From the NCBI GenBank assembly GCA_963921825.1, contig OY997594.1, positions 10,111,001 through 10,175,000 of the forward strand: a stretch of 64,000 nucleotides of DNA, in the 5' to 3' direction. The first letter of the stretch is position 1; every line of letters starts with the position of its first letter. The DNA comes from Erodium maritimum. Taxonomy: Eukaryota; Streptophyta; Magnoliopsida; Geraniales; Geraniaceae. The notes beneath the pieces are model-generated. The model worked only from the letters and a program-made list of their open reading frames with translations. It ran no database searches and had not been told where the DNA came from. Shown one piece after another: positions 1 through 12,499 of the stretch. The translations under genes and the position numbers were made by a program.

Positions 1-3000
1 TATCCACAGCACAAGGCAGAGCATGACTCCTACTGATATCATCCCCAATCCTGCATCCACCATCTGGAGATAGTGTTCCAATGGTGGACAGTAACTTGAT
101 GTGATTTCTTGGAAAGCGTCCCTCACAAAATTGCAATCTTTGAAGCTAAGTAAGCGTGGAGCATAATGCTCCAGAGCATAGCTCTCATTAACGGCTGCCA
201 CCAACTGTGAGTATATATCTGGGGTCACCCTCCCAGTGCTAGTGCAAATCCCGGACTCTGACACTGTGCATGTGTAGTCCTTCCACACCTGAGTATTCAA
301 ACAAGTCAATACACTTGGGATAATTAATACCAGTCAAGCACTTAAACTTGGGTCTAGAGACTCGGAAGCGGGACCTAGCTCCCTAATTATCTTCTATTCC
401 AACTTTTGTTGGGCCTTTCTCAGAGTAGGAGTCAAGTAGCAAGATTTAGAGCTCTCTTCTACATAAAAGGGCCCATTTCTTGTTCGAAACATCAATCTTA
501 AAAAGTTCTTTTAAGAATCAAACAATGTTTAGTGCCTCAAGAACAAATGCTTTGATAATCTCATTTTTAGTCAATCCAAAAAAAAACATACTTAAGACAT
601 GACTTCCTGAAATTTCTCTTGCTCACGTTAGCAAATAACCATAATTGATATACAACTGATAATGGCGTACCTCAGATGCATTTGCTATGGACACTTCTTG
701 AGCAGTGCAGAGGCGATCTTGGAGCTGTCCATCATAAGGGTAACACAGAGGTGGCATCATAGGTCCGGACTGATTGAAATAGTAGGGATTGTTGTGGTAT
801 GTGTCGTGGGATGGATTTGAGTTGGCATAGTTATAGATGAATTGATTGACCACGTTTACAAAATCATTGATGACTTGTTTACTCTGGATGAGTGTTTGGT
901 TTGTCGTTCTCTGGTCAACGCATGGAAGGATGTTGCTAAGAGCTGTCTCTGCATGAGGATTATCGACCCATTCTTTCATGGCCATGCATGTATCTGAAAT
1001 TGCGCTGGAGAACACAAAAAAGTTCATATTTTTGTCAGTAAATAATGCTATTGCATAGAGCACATTGCCATTAGTCAAAATTATGCAAGCATTTAGCCTA
1101 ATACTAATGTTAGACACATAACAAATACTTCAAGCAAGTCCAACAAAATTCTGATCGCTATGCAAGGTTTTCACAGAACATACTAAAATTACCTCGAGAG
1201 ATACAAAATAGTCCAAGAGTAGATAAACAAGAAGTGATGTAAATTTAAGCAGAAAAAATGCCGCCTGAGACTGAAAATCTTACTTGTTGAAGATTACAAA
1301 AACTCCACAAAGAATGAATGTAACTGCAACAAGTAGCCATCCACTCACAATAAATCTGTAACAATACAATGACAATATCAGGGTGAGAATTACAAAAAAA
1401 ATACATCTGTCAAGTTCAAAGTGATTCCATTTTCATAAGTAGAATACAAACATACACAAAATACTTACATGTGAATAGCATGCTTATGCCCAAGGACAGA
1501 GAGGGCTGTAATATAGGAAATCAAAGGTAGAAATTACATTAGAATCAAGTGCCATTTGAGAACTAAATACAATTTATCAGTCATAGTAAACTTTCTAGTG
1601 ATACATACCAAGACCAATAACAGCTAGAACAAGCATTATAGCTGCAACAGTAACCAATGTTGATCGCCTGCAACAATTGAGATTTAGTCAGTGAACAATC
1701 CGTGGATCAAAATTCTTGAATAGATAAATATTTAAGAGTTTGCTAGTGCATACACAGCATTGAAGAGTTTTTTTATTTTGACAGAATTTTCACTTGTTTT
1801 CTCTTCCAATGTATCAGATGCGGACTTCAGATCCACACTCAACTTGTCTATATCATCCAAGACGTCAGAAGGTAGGAAAACTTGCGCCACATTAATATTC
1901 TTTGCTAGAGACAAATACTGGGTTACATTTCTCAGGGTTTGAACAGTGTAGTCTGACTGGTTCACAACATACTTCAGAGTATGCAAAACTTCACCATGAA
2001 ATTCATCCTGCCCGACAGACAAAAGAATACAGCCAGTCCTGGTTTATAAAAAAATAGAACATTGTGTCACGCAGAGTCACAAAGCAAACATTATTGCGTT
2101 ATTTAGGGAAACCTGAACCTAACCTAACATATCATTTAATTGTCATAGATACATACATGAGAAGGATCATTACTTTATTAAACAAAGTAAAAAAGCCCAT
2201 GAAATGTTCATAGATGCCGTAAAAAGTGCAGATAGTAACGGTCTACTTCATAAATTGAGTTCTTGTTAGCTAGTTGTTAGAGTAGTCCAAGTAAACGTAG
2301 GAGTTTGATAACTCAGGTCTTTCCTATTTCTAATCTATCCCCTATATAAAGGGTCTCGCAATGTACTTAAGTATTGCGATATCTAGAATTAAATATATTC
2401 TCTTTTATTTCAAGATGGGATCAGAACCAGGTCAAGCTCTTCATTTTTTTTTTCAGTGACACTTTCTTCTTTCTAAAGATATCTCCTTAGTTTTTGGACT
2501 CCCATAAATTCTAGAGATCAATTGACAGATGTCTTTACGAGGATCTCGCATAAGTTACATCCGTATCAAGCTTGGTGCAGCATATGATATATATATATAT
2601 ATATATATGCTCCAATTTGAGAGAGGTGTTAGAGTAGTCCAAAGAAGATTGGGAGTTTGGTAACCTGTGTCTTTCCCATTCCTAGTATGATTCTATTTCA
2701 GGGTAGGTTAGTTCTATTTTGAAATATCTGCGAAGTAAATCTAGTCTCTTCTACTTGAACAACATTACATAAGATTAAAAAGGGAAATGTAGATGCAGCA
2801 GCAAAAAGTCAAAGGCACTACTTCTAATGGTAGAGGTGAAGAGTTTTAAATCTAAATTCTTACGCTGTGGTACATGTGAAGAGTATAAGAAAGATAAAGC
2901 AAATCCTTTCGGAGCGGAGTGATCCTTTGGCTTTGATTATCCTCCATCCACCACAATGGTGAACAATAAGAGCCATCCCAAACAAAACAAGCCACAGGGT

Positions 3001-4151
3001 AGCAAGAATGAAGCCAAAAGCACCTGTAAATCCAACAGACTGCAAATACAAAGGTTAAAAAAATTGGTTTAGTTTTATCACTCGAGTATTATTGAAGAAT
3101 ATGGGTTGGTGCTATACATATTGACCGAATACAAAGAAAACACGCATAGCTACTCACAAAGATCATAACAAGCAAGTAAATTATATAAGCCCGAACATGC
3201 AAACAGGGAAGCGAGCTTAGTCTGAACTTTGAAATTCCCTTTGTTTCTGCCTTTCTGGATCATTATGGTCATTGACAGGCTTATGAGCATTTAACATACA
3301 AAAACATGTGTTCATGTTTTCCAATTCAATTATCTATATGAGGGAACCTCTATGAGTAACTATATCTCATCATTTGAAAGAATGAGTGCATGATGATTGA
3401 TGAGCATACATATCCATCACATGTAGAAAAACCAAACAAATCATGAATTGGAATGAGTAACACAGATTGTCTACTCACAGCCCAGTAATGCCTATTTGAA
3501 ATATCCCAGCCCCCATGATATCTGGTGAACTTGTGAAGGATATCTGGCCTATTGGTCCTTTTTGCAGCCAAAACAAGCTCCTTTCTGTTCCCATCATCTG
3601 CAGGTCCAGGTGCTCCTGCTGCTGCCTCCAAGATTTGATTCTTCCATTCCCCTAAATTCTCTTGTCCTGTGAAATTCAACAACAACATAAAGACATTTAG
3701 AATCACAAATACAAAACAATTAACTGATTCTACATAGCAAACAACCAAACACAAAAAAAAAATGTCTTATAGACTAAAAAAAAACAGGAAATGCCAAAAG
3801 TGGCATGCTTGGCTACTGAGGTAAAAATGATTCCCAGAGAGGAAAGAAGGGAGACAGAGAAACAATTAGCTTCACTAATCTATACATTCCCATAAACACC
3901 ATTAACTCAATTTTCCCAGAAACCAAACAAACAAGAATCGCACCACATTTCCGACCGACGATCAAAACACCCAAAACAAAAGGAACCGAACCAGAGGGGC
4001 AATCGCAAACATCAAAATCCGAGCCCTATGAACAGTACTGACCTAAGATAAACTTAAGAGGGCCTCTGGCAGAAGCATTATCATCATCAGAAGCCAAAGC
4101 CGAGCTCACACAAGCCAGGATCAGGAAGAAACAGACCAACAAGTTGTCCAT
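1..4151 (-). CDS. Plant multi-pass transmembrane protein (AT1G71110/AT2G12400-like), 3' end outside window
   Basis: Nine exons could be joined in frame with GT-AG borders: 4043-4151, 3479-3666, 2864-3039, 1754-2038, 1609-1667, 1469-1505, 1284-1355, 671-1004 and 1-288 (516 codons; the last exon is open at the window edge). The start is the ATG at 4151, which gives a hydrophobic signal peptide (MDNLLVCFFLILACVSSA). Hydrophobic segments follow at about residues 103-125, 144-166, 255-277, 287-309 and 497-516, with a long cysteine-containing, N-glycosylation-rich loop (about 310-495) between the last two. This layout resembles tweety-type membrane proteins and matches a plant family of unknown function that I recall from Arabidopsis. 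A role at the plasma membrane or endomembrane is inference. The exon joins are hand-made and need a transcript. The next gene upstream, more than 9 kb away, is the isomerase at 13.8 kb. Confidence 0.8.
2275..2764 (+). mobile_element. TRIM-like miniature LTR retrotransposon in intron 3
   Basis: Two related repeats of about 140 bp, both starting TGTTAGAGTAGTCC, lie at 2275-2415 and 2627-2764. The first contains a TATA-like CTATATAAAGGG and is followed at 2416-2432 by a sequence one or two changes away from the initiator tRNA-Met primer binding site (TGGGATCAGAACCAGGT against TGGTATCAGAGCC). The second repeat is preceded by a purine tract (TTGAGAGAGG, 2617-2626). There is no coding capacity between them, only an AT microsatellite (2587-2608). 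LTR, primer site, purine tract and LTR within 490 bp is the structure of a terminal-repeat retrotransposon in miniature. I see no clear target duplication, so the exact borders are uncertain. It lies antisense to the host gene. Confidence 0.65.
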
Positions 4152-6088
4152 GGCGGGAGGTGTCGGCAGAGACAATCTCAGCGGACGCGAGGCAAATGAC
4201 GACTACCCATCACCCAGAAACGGCAATCTGAGGGATCGGCGAAGAAGAAGAAGAAGAGAATCAGCCAAACCAACAGAGTGTGGTCACTACTGAAGAGGGT
4301 GTGATGTCGAAGAGAGAGAGAGAATGAATTATATATGATGAGAAATGTGGAGGATAGATCTTGAGGCACGGAGCGGAGAGAGTCACATGGGAATGGGAAG
4401 CTACAAAAAGGGCGGGTGCGTGTTGAATAAATGACCGTCCTTTCTCACTTTCTTATTCTACTGTGCTTAAATCAGTCAATTAAGGAAGCACCGTAACAGA
4501 AACTAACTCATTTTCCTCATTTCGCCCCCACACTTCCCCTTTATCACTTTCTCGCCCCTACCCTCTTAATTTACCCTATTGCCCTTCCATCAACAAAACC
4601 CGCTCATTCTCTTTCTTTTACTTCCTTTTCCTAATAAATTTAATTGTTACATGAAGTTTGGGTGCGGTTAGGTGCACGGTAGCGTCATGGTCTGTTGTTG
4701 ATTTCATAACAATATTTCATGTTATTCGGTTGCTCACCTAAACCTTCCTTACTCCTAATCCTAACCTAAGATTAGTTAAGGTTTTTGTTTGATTACTCTG
4801 TTCATATTTTTGGGGAAAGTGAAATGATGCCGGAAAAGGAAAGGGTGGTGGGATCAAGTCAAGGAAAGCGTGCACTCACGTGCCTAGGGACCCACCTCCG
4901 CACTCAACCGCTTATCTTACGCGTATTCTATTGGTAGGCCCATGCGGTCATAGAAAGGAGAGCACCCTGCGAAATACCTGATCTCTCCTCCATTGTTCCC
5001 CCCTCGTTGATCACATTTAGATTTAGTTATTATTAATTAAATAATTTGGATGGGTCAAAATTAGACATTCCTTACCGTACTCCAATTTAGGGAAAATATT
5101 AGACTTTTTTTAGTATTATAATATCACGCGTGAACATGGTGAAAAAAATTACTTTATGTCTATTATCAAATTTTTTTTGTTGACAATATGGGTAGAATTC
5201 TAATCTATTATATAACTTGTATGATTTGTTTTTTTTTGTTTCGTTTCAATGTATTAGCACAAAACACGAGTGATATGTTTGTACTATCGAGTCATTGATC
5301 TTCGAATTTTATTTGATATGGAAAATGACGTTTATTGTAGATTATAGAAATTGATACATAATTAAAAATAGGATATGGATCAAAGAGTGACCTATAAAGA
5401 GTATGGGCAGAGTCCGGTTATGTTGGCTTAAGTGTTAAATTGGAGTAGTTTCAAGTCCACATCAAGGCTGATCTTTGCTGCATCACATCTTGTTCCATTC
5501 TTTTCAAAAGTTCAACTAAAATACTGATAAGCCTATGTCGGCATGAGTTTTGCTGATGCTGATATTTGGATTCGGAAATGTGGCGACGAAATATTACAGG
5601 AGGAAGGAACGGTTGCGTGTCAAGTGACGTTCTCGCAGAAAAATACCAGTAGTTTTAATAAAGAGTTAAATGAAAAAACACATTATAAAGTATTAATTGC
5701 CAATGATAAACTATTCAAAAGTATTAGATATTATTGAAGACATCTAAATGATCTGTAGCCAGTTCATTAAATACGTAAAAAAATATTTGATTAATGATTA
5801 AAGGTATGCAAATGATTAGTGACCAATTCATAAGACATGTAAATGTAATTGATATATGACAAATTCATATAGACATATAAATGACATGTGACCAAAACAT
5901 ATTTTTACATTTAACCCTTGAATAACCATCTACATCGACCTAACCTATATAGACGCAATTGTAATGTAACACATATTCTATTTCATCGCAGTAAGGGTCA
6001 TCTACATCGCCGTAAATATTGGCGTCGCAATAGTAAACATTTGTGACAAAATGCAAGCCGTAGTAGAAAATGAAAGAATAAGTTGTAT
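4152..6088. other. 5' UTR and upstream region of the membrane protein gene, then intergenic DNA
   Basis: The first 200 bases carry CT-rich (on the gene strand) sequence typical of a plant leader, including a CTT run near 4240-4260. Beyond about 4400 the DNA is AT-rich and has only short ORFs with no recognisable content. I see no gene here. Confidence 0.5.
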
Positions 6089-6610
6089 GACAAAACTATG
6101 TCGTCATTTTTTATCAGCAAAAACATATTTAAATTTACCGGCTCTTAGAAGTAAAGAGCACGGAAAGAAACAAAAAAACAACCCAGAACCATTCCTTAGA
6201 GGAACCTCGAACACCAGAGCCCTATACCCGGGGATGAAGACGTAATAGATTACAAGAAACCACCACAACAAGACCAGGATGAACCACAGGTACAACAACC
6301 AACAAAACTACAAGCCAACAACACAACCACAATACAACAAAAGAAAGAAAACCCTAAGAAGCCACAACAAAATCGAATCTAAAAACGAAGTACGGACTTG
6401 AACCCGAATTTAACCACCTTAAAGCCCTGCAAACCTTGAAAAAAGGGTCTAGCTACTCGAATTTAACCACCATGAAGCGTAAGAGGGGAAAACATCCAAA
6501 ATCCAAGTCGATCAACCAAAAAATATCTAAACCCTAACCTAGAAGGGGAAGACAAACTATGTCGTCGTTGATGTACTTATATAAGTACATCAACGACGAC
6601 ATAGTTTGTC
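6089..6610. repeat. Inverted-repeat element ending in a perfect 60-bp palindrome
   Basis: Positions 6551-6610 form an exact palindrome with two 30-base arms and no loop (centre TATA at 6579-6582). The outer 16 bases (GACAAACTATGTCGTC) recur with one extra A at 6089-6105, in the orientation expected for a left terminal repeat. The whole stretch could be a small non-autonomous DNA transposon of about 522 bp. No target duplication is visible and no coding sequence is present, so the class cannot be assigned. Confidence 0.5.
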
Positions 6611-7019
6611 ACCCAAGTAAAGTGTCAGATTTTAAAAAAAAAATGGTAAAATGAGCAAAACCTATATAAAAGTTTCACAATTGTATAATTTCTAAATCAT
6701 ATAACATTATAAACGTTGTCCAAAATATCAAACCGGTAAAATTATATAACAAAATATCCAACAAGCTAAGTATCAAACAAATTTGGATAGTTATATGTGC
6801 TCTATAAACACATGAAACATTTGTGTAGTCATTTGAAAAAAAAAACATATATTGCTTATGTATGCGTTTTTTAAAATTATCGCTTAAAACAATATTTTAA
6901 TCTCATACACCCTTAATGATATCTCTATATTGCATAGTCTAAAACGCAATATACCATATTCTAAGCTCTCAATCTTTAAAACACACATTTCAAAACGAGA
7001 TATTGATATATTTATGAAT

Positions 7020-7260
7020 TTAAGAGCATCTACAAAGAAGTGCGTTTGATGAGCAAAAAGAAGGAAAAATATGACGTTTCTTTTTTCTCTATCATTTACG
7101 AAACTGTCAACGTGCAAAGTCAACTATCTCTGTCTATGTCCTCCTCTTTTCTTCTCTCTCCTCTCTCAACCTTCTTTCTCCAATCTTACCTCTATTATGA
7201 GACAATAACGAATAACGTTAGATTTGACCTAATGAATCCAATCTTCACGTAGATGCTTTA
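7020..7260. mobile_element. Tourist-like MITE (PIF/Harbinger type)
   Basis: The ends carry inverted AGCATCTAC / GTAGATGCT and are flanked by TTA on both sides (7020-7022 and 7258-7260). TTA duplications with a GAGCATC-type terminus are the signature of PIF/Harbinger-mobilised MITEs, and PIF transposase remnants occur elsewhere in this window. The element is about 235 bp and has no coding capacity. The left terminus has two extra bases before the match. Confidence 0.5.
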
Positions 7261-8682
7261 AGTATTTATTCACTTGAATGCAAAGTTGATCAAACTCTCT
7301 TGTAAACATATCACTTTTATGTCAAAAGATGGATCCAAAAAGAAAAAAGAAAATATGAAATCAGATTCACGTCGGGTGGAAACAAGGTTATTTGTTGGAT
7401 TTGGTTGAGGAACTCCCTGAATAATCTCAGTTTCAATTTCACTGGCTATGATAAACTTTTTATTTTATTATTGTACTTATTTTTCTGATAATCAAGTGAC
7501 TGCAAATTAGGGTTTGACTAATGAAATGTGCATGTGCATGCACATGACATACTAAGATGGTCGTGTTGTGTGGGCATGTATAGCTGCACGTATTGGTAAT
7601 CAATTCATGCCACGTTTACGACTTTCAATTCAGAAAATCATATACAATAAAACACAAAATATTTGGGTTGAATTGATGCCTATGTATGGGTTGAAGGAAA
7701 AGCCGAAGTTCAATAACTTCACGTATTAAGTTTGGTTTTGCATTCAACTATAAGTTTTTGCTTGCAATTACTTTTTATATACCTTGCGTATATACCAACT
7801 TTAACCAAATAATATATTTAAGTATTAACGTAAAGCATTATTATAAATTGTAGTTAAAAGCTATGCTATACCAATTATTTTAATGCATGTCTAAACTTTT
7901 TGCCTGATAGAAATAATTACATGGGAACTAAAGACAAAATAATATTATTGGAGATGGGCAGGGACCGATAATAAACACATAAAGTAGAACTTAGGCATCC
8001 AAGCAATGAATGTTCGATCAACTACACTTTTTATTTTCTAAATTTTTATTTCCTTCCCGTTTCTTACATGTTAAGACAATGGAGTCATAATATGATAATT
8101 AATTAATTAATAAAATAATATTTACAATATATATTTAATTCATAAAATAAGTAAATATTTATATGAAGGTATTTAATACAAAGGAAAACCATTTAATTTT
8201 ATACAAGCGATCTGAATAATGATAATAAGATTTAAGTCACTATCAATTAGCCAATAACTTTAATGACATAGGAGTACATTCACAATTATGAGCTATAAGC
8301 ATTATTCTTACAAACGAAATAAGTGGTTGCTACATGAAGACTCTAAAACATCTATACACACTTCTTTTTCACCTTTTGACTATGGAGGAAGAAACAAATT
8401 TGCAAAAGCTAAAGCCAAACAATAAATGAGTGTGAAAGTATATGATCCATCGTCGATGTTGCATATGTGCTTTGGACTACTTGCAATCTTGGTATCACTA
8501 CAATATACATTCTAATCCAACCAAAACTTTTCCCATTGTAATCTAACCAGGTGGTACTTCGAAAGAATATTTTAAATATCAATTTTATTAAATAAAGTTC
8601 ATAAAATATATAGGGTCAGTTGCATATCCATGTTCAAATGAACTTCTAACAAATATTTGTCCTCAAATATAATATTTTTGAA
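7261..8682. other. AT-rich intergenic DNA
   Basis: Low-complexity AT-rich sequence with no ORF of note, no RNA gene seen and no clear repeat boundaries. Confidence 0.5.
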
Positions 8683-8689
8683 TAAAATA

Positions 8690-9214
8690 TAGGGAAAACC
8701 TCAAAAACGTACTTCAAACGATCTTTGCTTGCACAAATATGTTGTGGTGACTTTTTTTTTCTTCTCACAAACATGTTTATACCTTTCGTTTATTATAAAA
8801 AAGTAGCGACAAACGTTTATTTTATTTTATTTTTCCGTTAACTTTAGATGGAAAACAAACATGTGCTCGACACATAGTATTTATATTTATTATAAATACC
8901 GAAATTGTCCATATTCCTCTAGTCTAAATATTGGATATTGTCATACATAATGCTAATTTTTTCTTCGAATGTTATTTAAATAAGAGAAATAAGAAGAAAA
9001 AAAATAGGTTTTTGTGATAAATATAAACACCATGTGCCGAGCACATGTTCCTTTTCCATCCAAAGTAACGGAAAAATGAAAAAAAATAAACATAAGTCGC
9101 TATTTAAAAAAATAATAAACGAAAGGTATAAACATGTTTTTTGAGAAAAATAGGTCTTCACAACATGTTTGTGCTAACAAAAGTCGTTTGAATGCATGTT
9201 TTTGAGGTTACCCC
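8690..9214. mobile_element. Foldback MITE with terminal inverted repeats of about 190 bp
   Basis: The left 190 bases (8690-8880) reappear in reverse complement at about 9010-9214. Paired landmarks include AACCTCAAAAACGTAC against its counterpart near 9190-9208, and the segment around AACATGTTTATACCTTTCG against 9119-9137. The flanks TAAAATA at 8683-8689 and 9215-9221 look like a 7-bp target duplication. No transposase is encoded. The class (hAT, Mutator or another) is undecided because the duplication could be a base longer or shorter in this AT-rich context. Confidence 0.6.
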
Positions 9215-9546
9215 TAAAATAAATGGTTAAATATCGAAACTTACTCTTAAGTATTGGTCACGAACACTACAATATCTAACGTTTTAAATGATAAATAAAC
9301 TACCTTAAGTATTGATCACGCGATTCTGTTAGTAAAAATGGACGAAATATTCTATTTCATTAGTCACATGACCTCATGTGTCTTTTAATGATAGTAAAAT
9401 GACACTTTTGTCCTTACTTATTTAACCTCTATACATTTTGTAAGGAACAATAACGAGGATACAATGATAATGTTCCTTATAAAATATATATAAGTCAAAT
9501 AAGTAAAAGCAAAATCGTCATTTTACCATCTTTAATCTTTTTCTAG

Positions 9547-9585
9547 CATCTTTAATCTTTTCTAGCATCCACTATAAGGATCTCA
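9547..9585. repeat. Direct repeat, copy 1 of 2 (copy 2 at 10291-10329)
   Basis: About 39 bases containing TTTTCTAGCATCCACT recur nearly unchanged at 10291-10329, 742 bp away on the same strand. This may mark an old insertion or a local duplication. Neither copy carries recognisable function. Confidence 0.5.
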
Positions 9586-9595
9586 AATCGTCATT

Positions 9596-9830
9596 TGAAT
9601 TTTTGTTTGTTTTTTCGGTTTAGGAATTTGTTTATTTTGCTGGTAGGACGTTGTAATTTTTTTGTCTTTGTCTAAGATGAAAATTAGACTACTTCGACGG
9701 ATCCAAAAACGCCGGGTCACCTACGGGAGTTTCGGGTATATTTGAAACCCAGGGTCTTTGACCCTTGTATAACTTTTGATTGACATGATTAATGTAATTT
9801 CCTCGTTATCGGTTAAAAAATAAAAACTAG
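9596..9830 (+). mobile_element. Retroposon 3' tail (same family as 27.36-28.13 kb)
   Basis: The stretch contains the motif GGGTCACCTACGGG (9714-9727) and a T-rich then A-rich ending (TTAAAAAATAAAAAC) shared with copies near 15.9 kb and, inverted, at 27.4 kb. It reads as the 3' untranslated end of a non-LTR retroposon inserted on the + strand. The 5' border and target duplication were not found. Confidence 0.5.
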
Positions 9831-11300
9831 TTGACAACCCTAAACTGAGTAATTCTCACACTATCTCGGGTATGCTCTAGATATAAGTTCTCAAAAACTA
9901 ACGTATGCTGTTCATTATACGGTTTTCCTATAAACTAAAACATTACAATTAACTTACATAACTAAAATATGCGATGATCAAACTAAAAAGGAAAATAATA
10001 TCAAGGTTATGTTCAATCTAAGGTTAGAAAGTGAAAATGCAGATAAAAGTCAGGAGTAAGATCGACATGTCTCGAAATGAATTGAAGCAGAACCCGTAAA
10101 GTTTGTTTTGTGGGAAGTGGATTGAAGGTTGATCTTTATTTCTTCTTCTGAGTTCTGACATTGCCATTGGTGTTAGTGTTGAGTCCCCACAACATAAATA
10201 CAACGACATAATTAAGGGACCACATGCACTACCAAACAATCATCCAAAGAAGATGTGCTTTTCTTGTGCCATGAGATATGTAATCTCAGGCATCTTTAAT
10301 CTTTTCTAGCATCCACTGCAAGGATCTCATCTTTTGGTTTTTACATGCTCAGAGTTAGGGAGCAGTTAGTGATCTTTTGTTGGTGTTTTTAATCGACGAT
10401 TTTCATATATATATATACATATTTTTTCTTGTAGCGTTAAGGACAACATCAATGGATTGTATTGACTGAAATGCAAAAATTTTGCTTGACAGCTTGAATA
10501 TATCTAAAATCGTCGGATGAAATAATCGTGGTTATTACAAAACTATCCACCTTTTAGGTTTTATCGCTGATAGGTGACATTTACGACTTTACATGCTCTT
10601 AGTTTTGTTGAGGAGGGAACCATAACATGTGTAGGAGAGAAGGATAGATCGGATATAGATTATGTAACGCTGTATGAGACGCTCAACCTACCTCTAAGAC
10701 GATGTTTTATTGTCCCAGAGGAACATTGGACCTACTGCCACAGACATGTTTTGAGTTGTATTAACTTACATATGCAAGTACTTCACTGGCCATAAATGTA
10801 TAGCAATCTGCTAAGTTTAGCTTTCAATGACTTGTAGTCGGGGAAGAACTTTGCTCCTAATAAAATCACTAGACAAACCAACCATTACTCTCTCTCTCTC
10901 TCTGATGAACCAAATCACAATTGCTTGCAACTACCAACACCTACACAACCAAGGAAGGACCACCGATACAAAAAAAGTACTAAGAGTTTAAGTAGAAAAT
11001 TATAGGAACAGGCCTGCTCTGTTCATTTCCAGCAGCAGCATACCCCTTAGGCCCTTACCCACCCACCTTTGGGCCCAAAGTCTATTTTGTTGGACACACA
11101 TGCAAAGATGGCCATGTTAATGCAGAGTTATACACGTATCTCTTGTTCTACATCATAAGTATTTATTGTATGATTTTCTCTGACATTCGAGTTACTTAAA
11201 AGTATGCAGAACGTTGAGATCTTGGCAGAGGTTCTTAGTCTTAATTATTGTATTAAAATCATGCATAAAAATTGATGTCTAAAACTGATGTTTTTCATAA
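9831..11300. other. Intergenic DNA
   Basis: AT-rich sequence with short unrecognised ORFs, a CT microsatellite near 10888-10904 and the second copy of the 39-bp direct repeat at 10291-10329. I see no gene. Confidence 0.4.
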
Positions 11301-11322
11301 TATTTGAATTTTTGAAGGATGC

Positions 11323-12250
11323 TTGTCTGATGACTATATAATTGATACACCTCAAAGATGGAGTAGAGAGGAGGTGCTGGAAGCAGGAGCTTGGGACCCT
11401 TGGCAGCTCATTAGGGTAATGTCGATATTGGTAGTGTTGTTCCACCCCTTTGGCAGGTCCTTCGACATAGAACCAAGCCCAAGACGACCACAAGCCCCTA
11501 CAAACCCTAGAAACCCTCTCGTTCGTGGGACACACCACCCGCTTTTTTGGAACAGGCAAGGATGGATCGGGTATCACGGACACAAATATCCTCCCACTAG
11601 CACCTGATACACCACCATGAGAGGGTCCTTTTCGAACCGATCGAGGATAAAAGGGGTGATCAAGAATCCAACAGACCCCCTCGTCCAACAACCATGCTCC
11701 TCTGTATCCAAGTAACCCTTGATATTCGTCCACACAAAAATCGCTCGGGACCGGACAACACCCATCTGATCCCTCTCATAGAACGGAGAATCGTAGAGCT
11801 GTGTTTGATCCCGACGGAAGGCCCAGGGCACAATAGGAGATCCCCCGATGATATCTATCCCCTCTACGCATGGAGGAATAGAGTCTCCCACAATAGAGAA
11901 TTGAGGATCACCGCTGGTACGTCTCCTCCCCGGAGATGCATGGGTCTACCACCCCTGCTCAAGAAAACTCGGCGTTCACGGACACCATTGAGCAATTTGA
12001 CCCCGTTAAGGAAGGAGGGAGGGAGGAGCAATGCACTGCCTCGCGGGTCACCATGAGTAACCCTAAGCACCTCGGGGTATTTCAGAGGAGTCACACCCGG
12101 ATCAGTATGAGTCGCTTGCCCGCTCCTAGCCTCCTCTTTTCCCTGATATACTAGAATCGATCAAGTCAAGACGAATAAAGAACAACGGATCTTCTGTACG
12201 ACACACATTCAGAATAGGGACCCACCCTCTTGCCTTTCCCTGAGTCACAC
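11323..12250. other. Unidentified GC-richer block with overlapping ORFs on both strands
   Basis: About 900 bp differs in base composition from the AT-rich flanks and stays open in several frames on both strands (for example 11574-11891 minus, 105 codons, and 11694-12056 plus, 120 codons). None of the translations matches a protein I recognise, and no single frame spans the block. It could be an organellar DNA insertion or part of a decayed transposon. I cannot decide between these from the sequence alone. Confidence 0.35.
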
Positions 12251-12378
12251 CGGGTTTTCAATTCTAAGATCAGAGCCTCGGCTGTAACTAACACTTCATC
12301 TCATCCTATATAGCTTGTTTATTACTATTTATATTCCATGTTTGTACGGTCTTTACGACCTTTTCCCTTCATATCTGT

Positions 12379-12480
12379 TAGAATATAACTATAATTGGGT
12401 CTTCAATTGTCAGCTTGAGCTTTTAGTTGAGTTGGTTCTTTAATATGGTATCAGAGCTTGGCACCTCACGGACCCGGGTT
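12379..12480 (+). mobile_element. LTR end plus primer-binding-site-like remnant
   Basis: TGTTAGAATATAAC begins a short stretch that runs within about 70 bp into TGGTATCAGAGC (12446-12457), the standard initiator tRNA-Met primer site of plant LTR retrotransposons. GGGTTCAAACCCC, which resembles a tRNA B box, follows near 12477. The sequence may be a TRIM or copia remnant with most of the LTR lost, or a tRNA-derived SINE. Nothing coding follows it. Confidence 0.45.
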
Positions 12481-12499
12481 CAAACCCCACTCTCTACAA

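Noticed and set aside
4178-4369. 63-codon minus-strand ORF ahead of the membrane protein gene
   Set aside because: It falls in the CT-rich leader of that gene and shows no conserved content.
12446-12490. tRNA-like sequence
   Set aside because: It has a B-box-like GGGTTCAAACC and the tRNA-Met primer site complement, but I could not fold a full cloverleaf. An LTR or SINE remnant is more likely.
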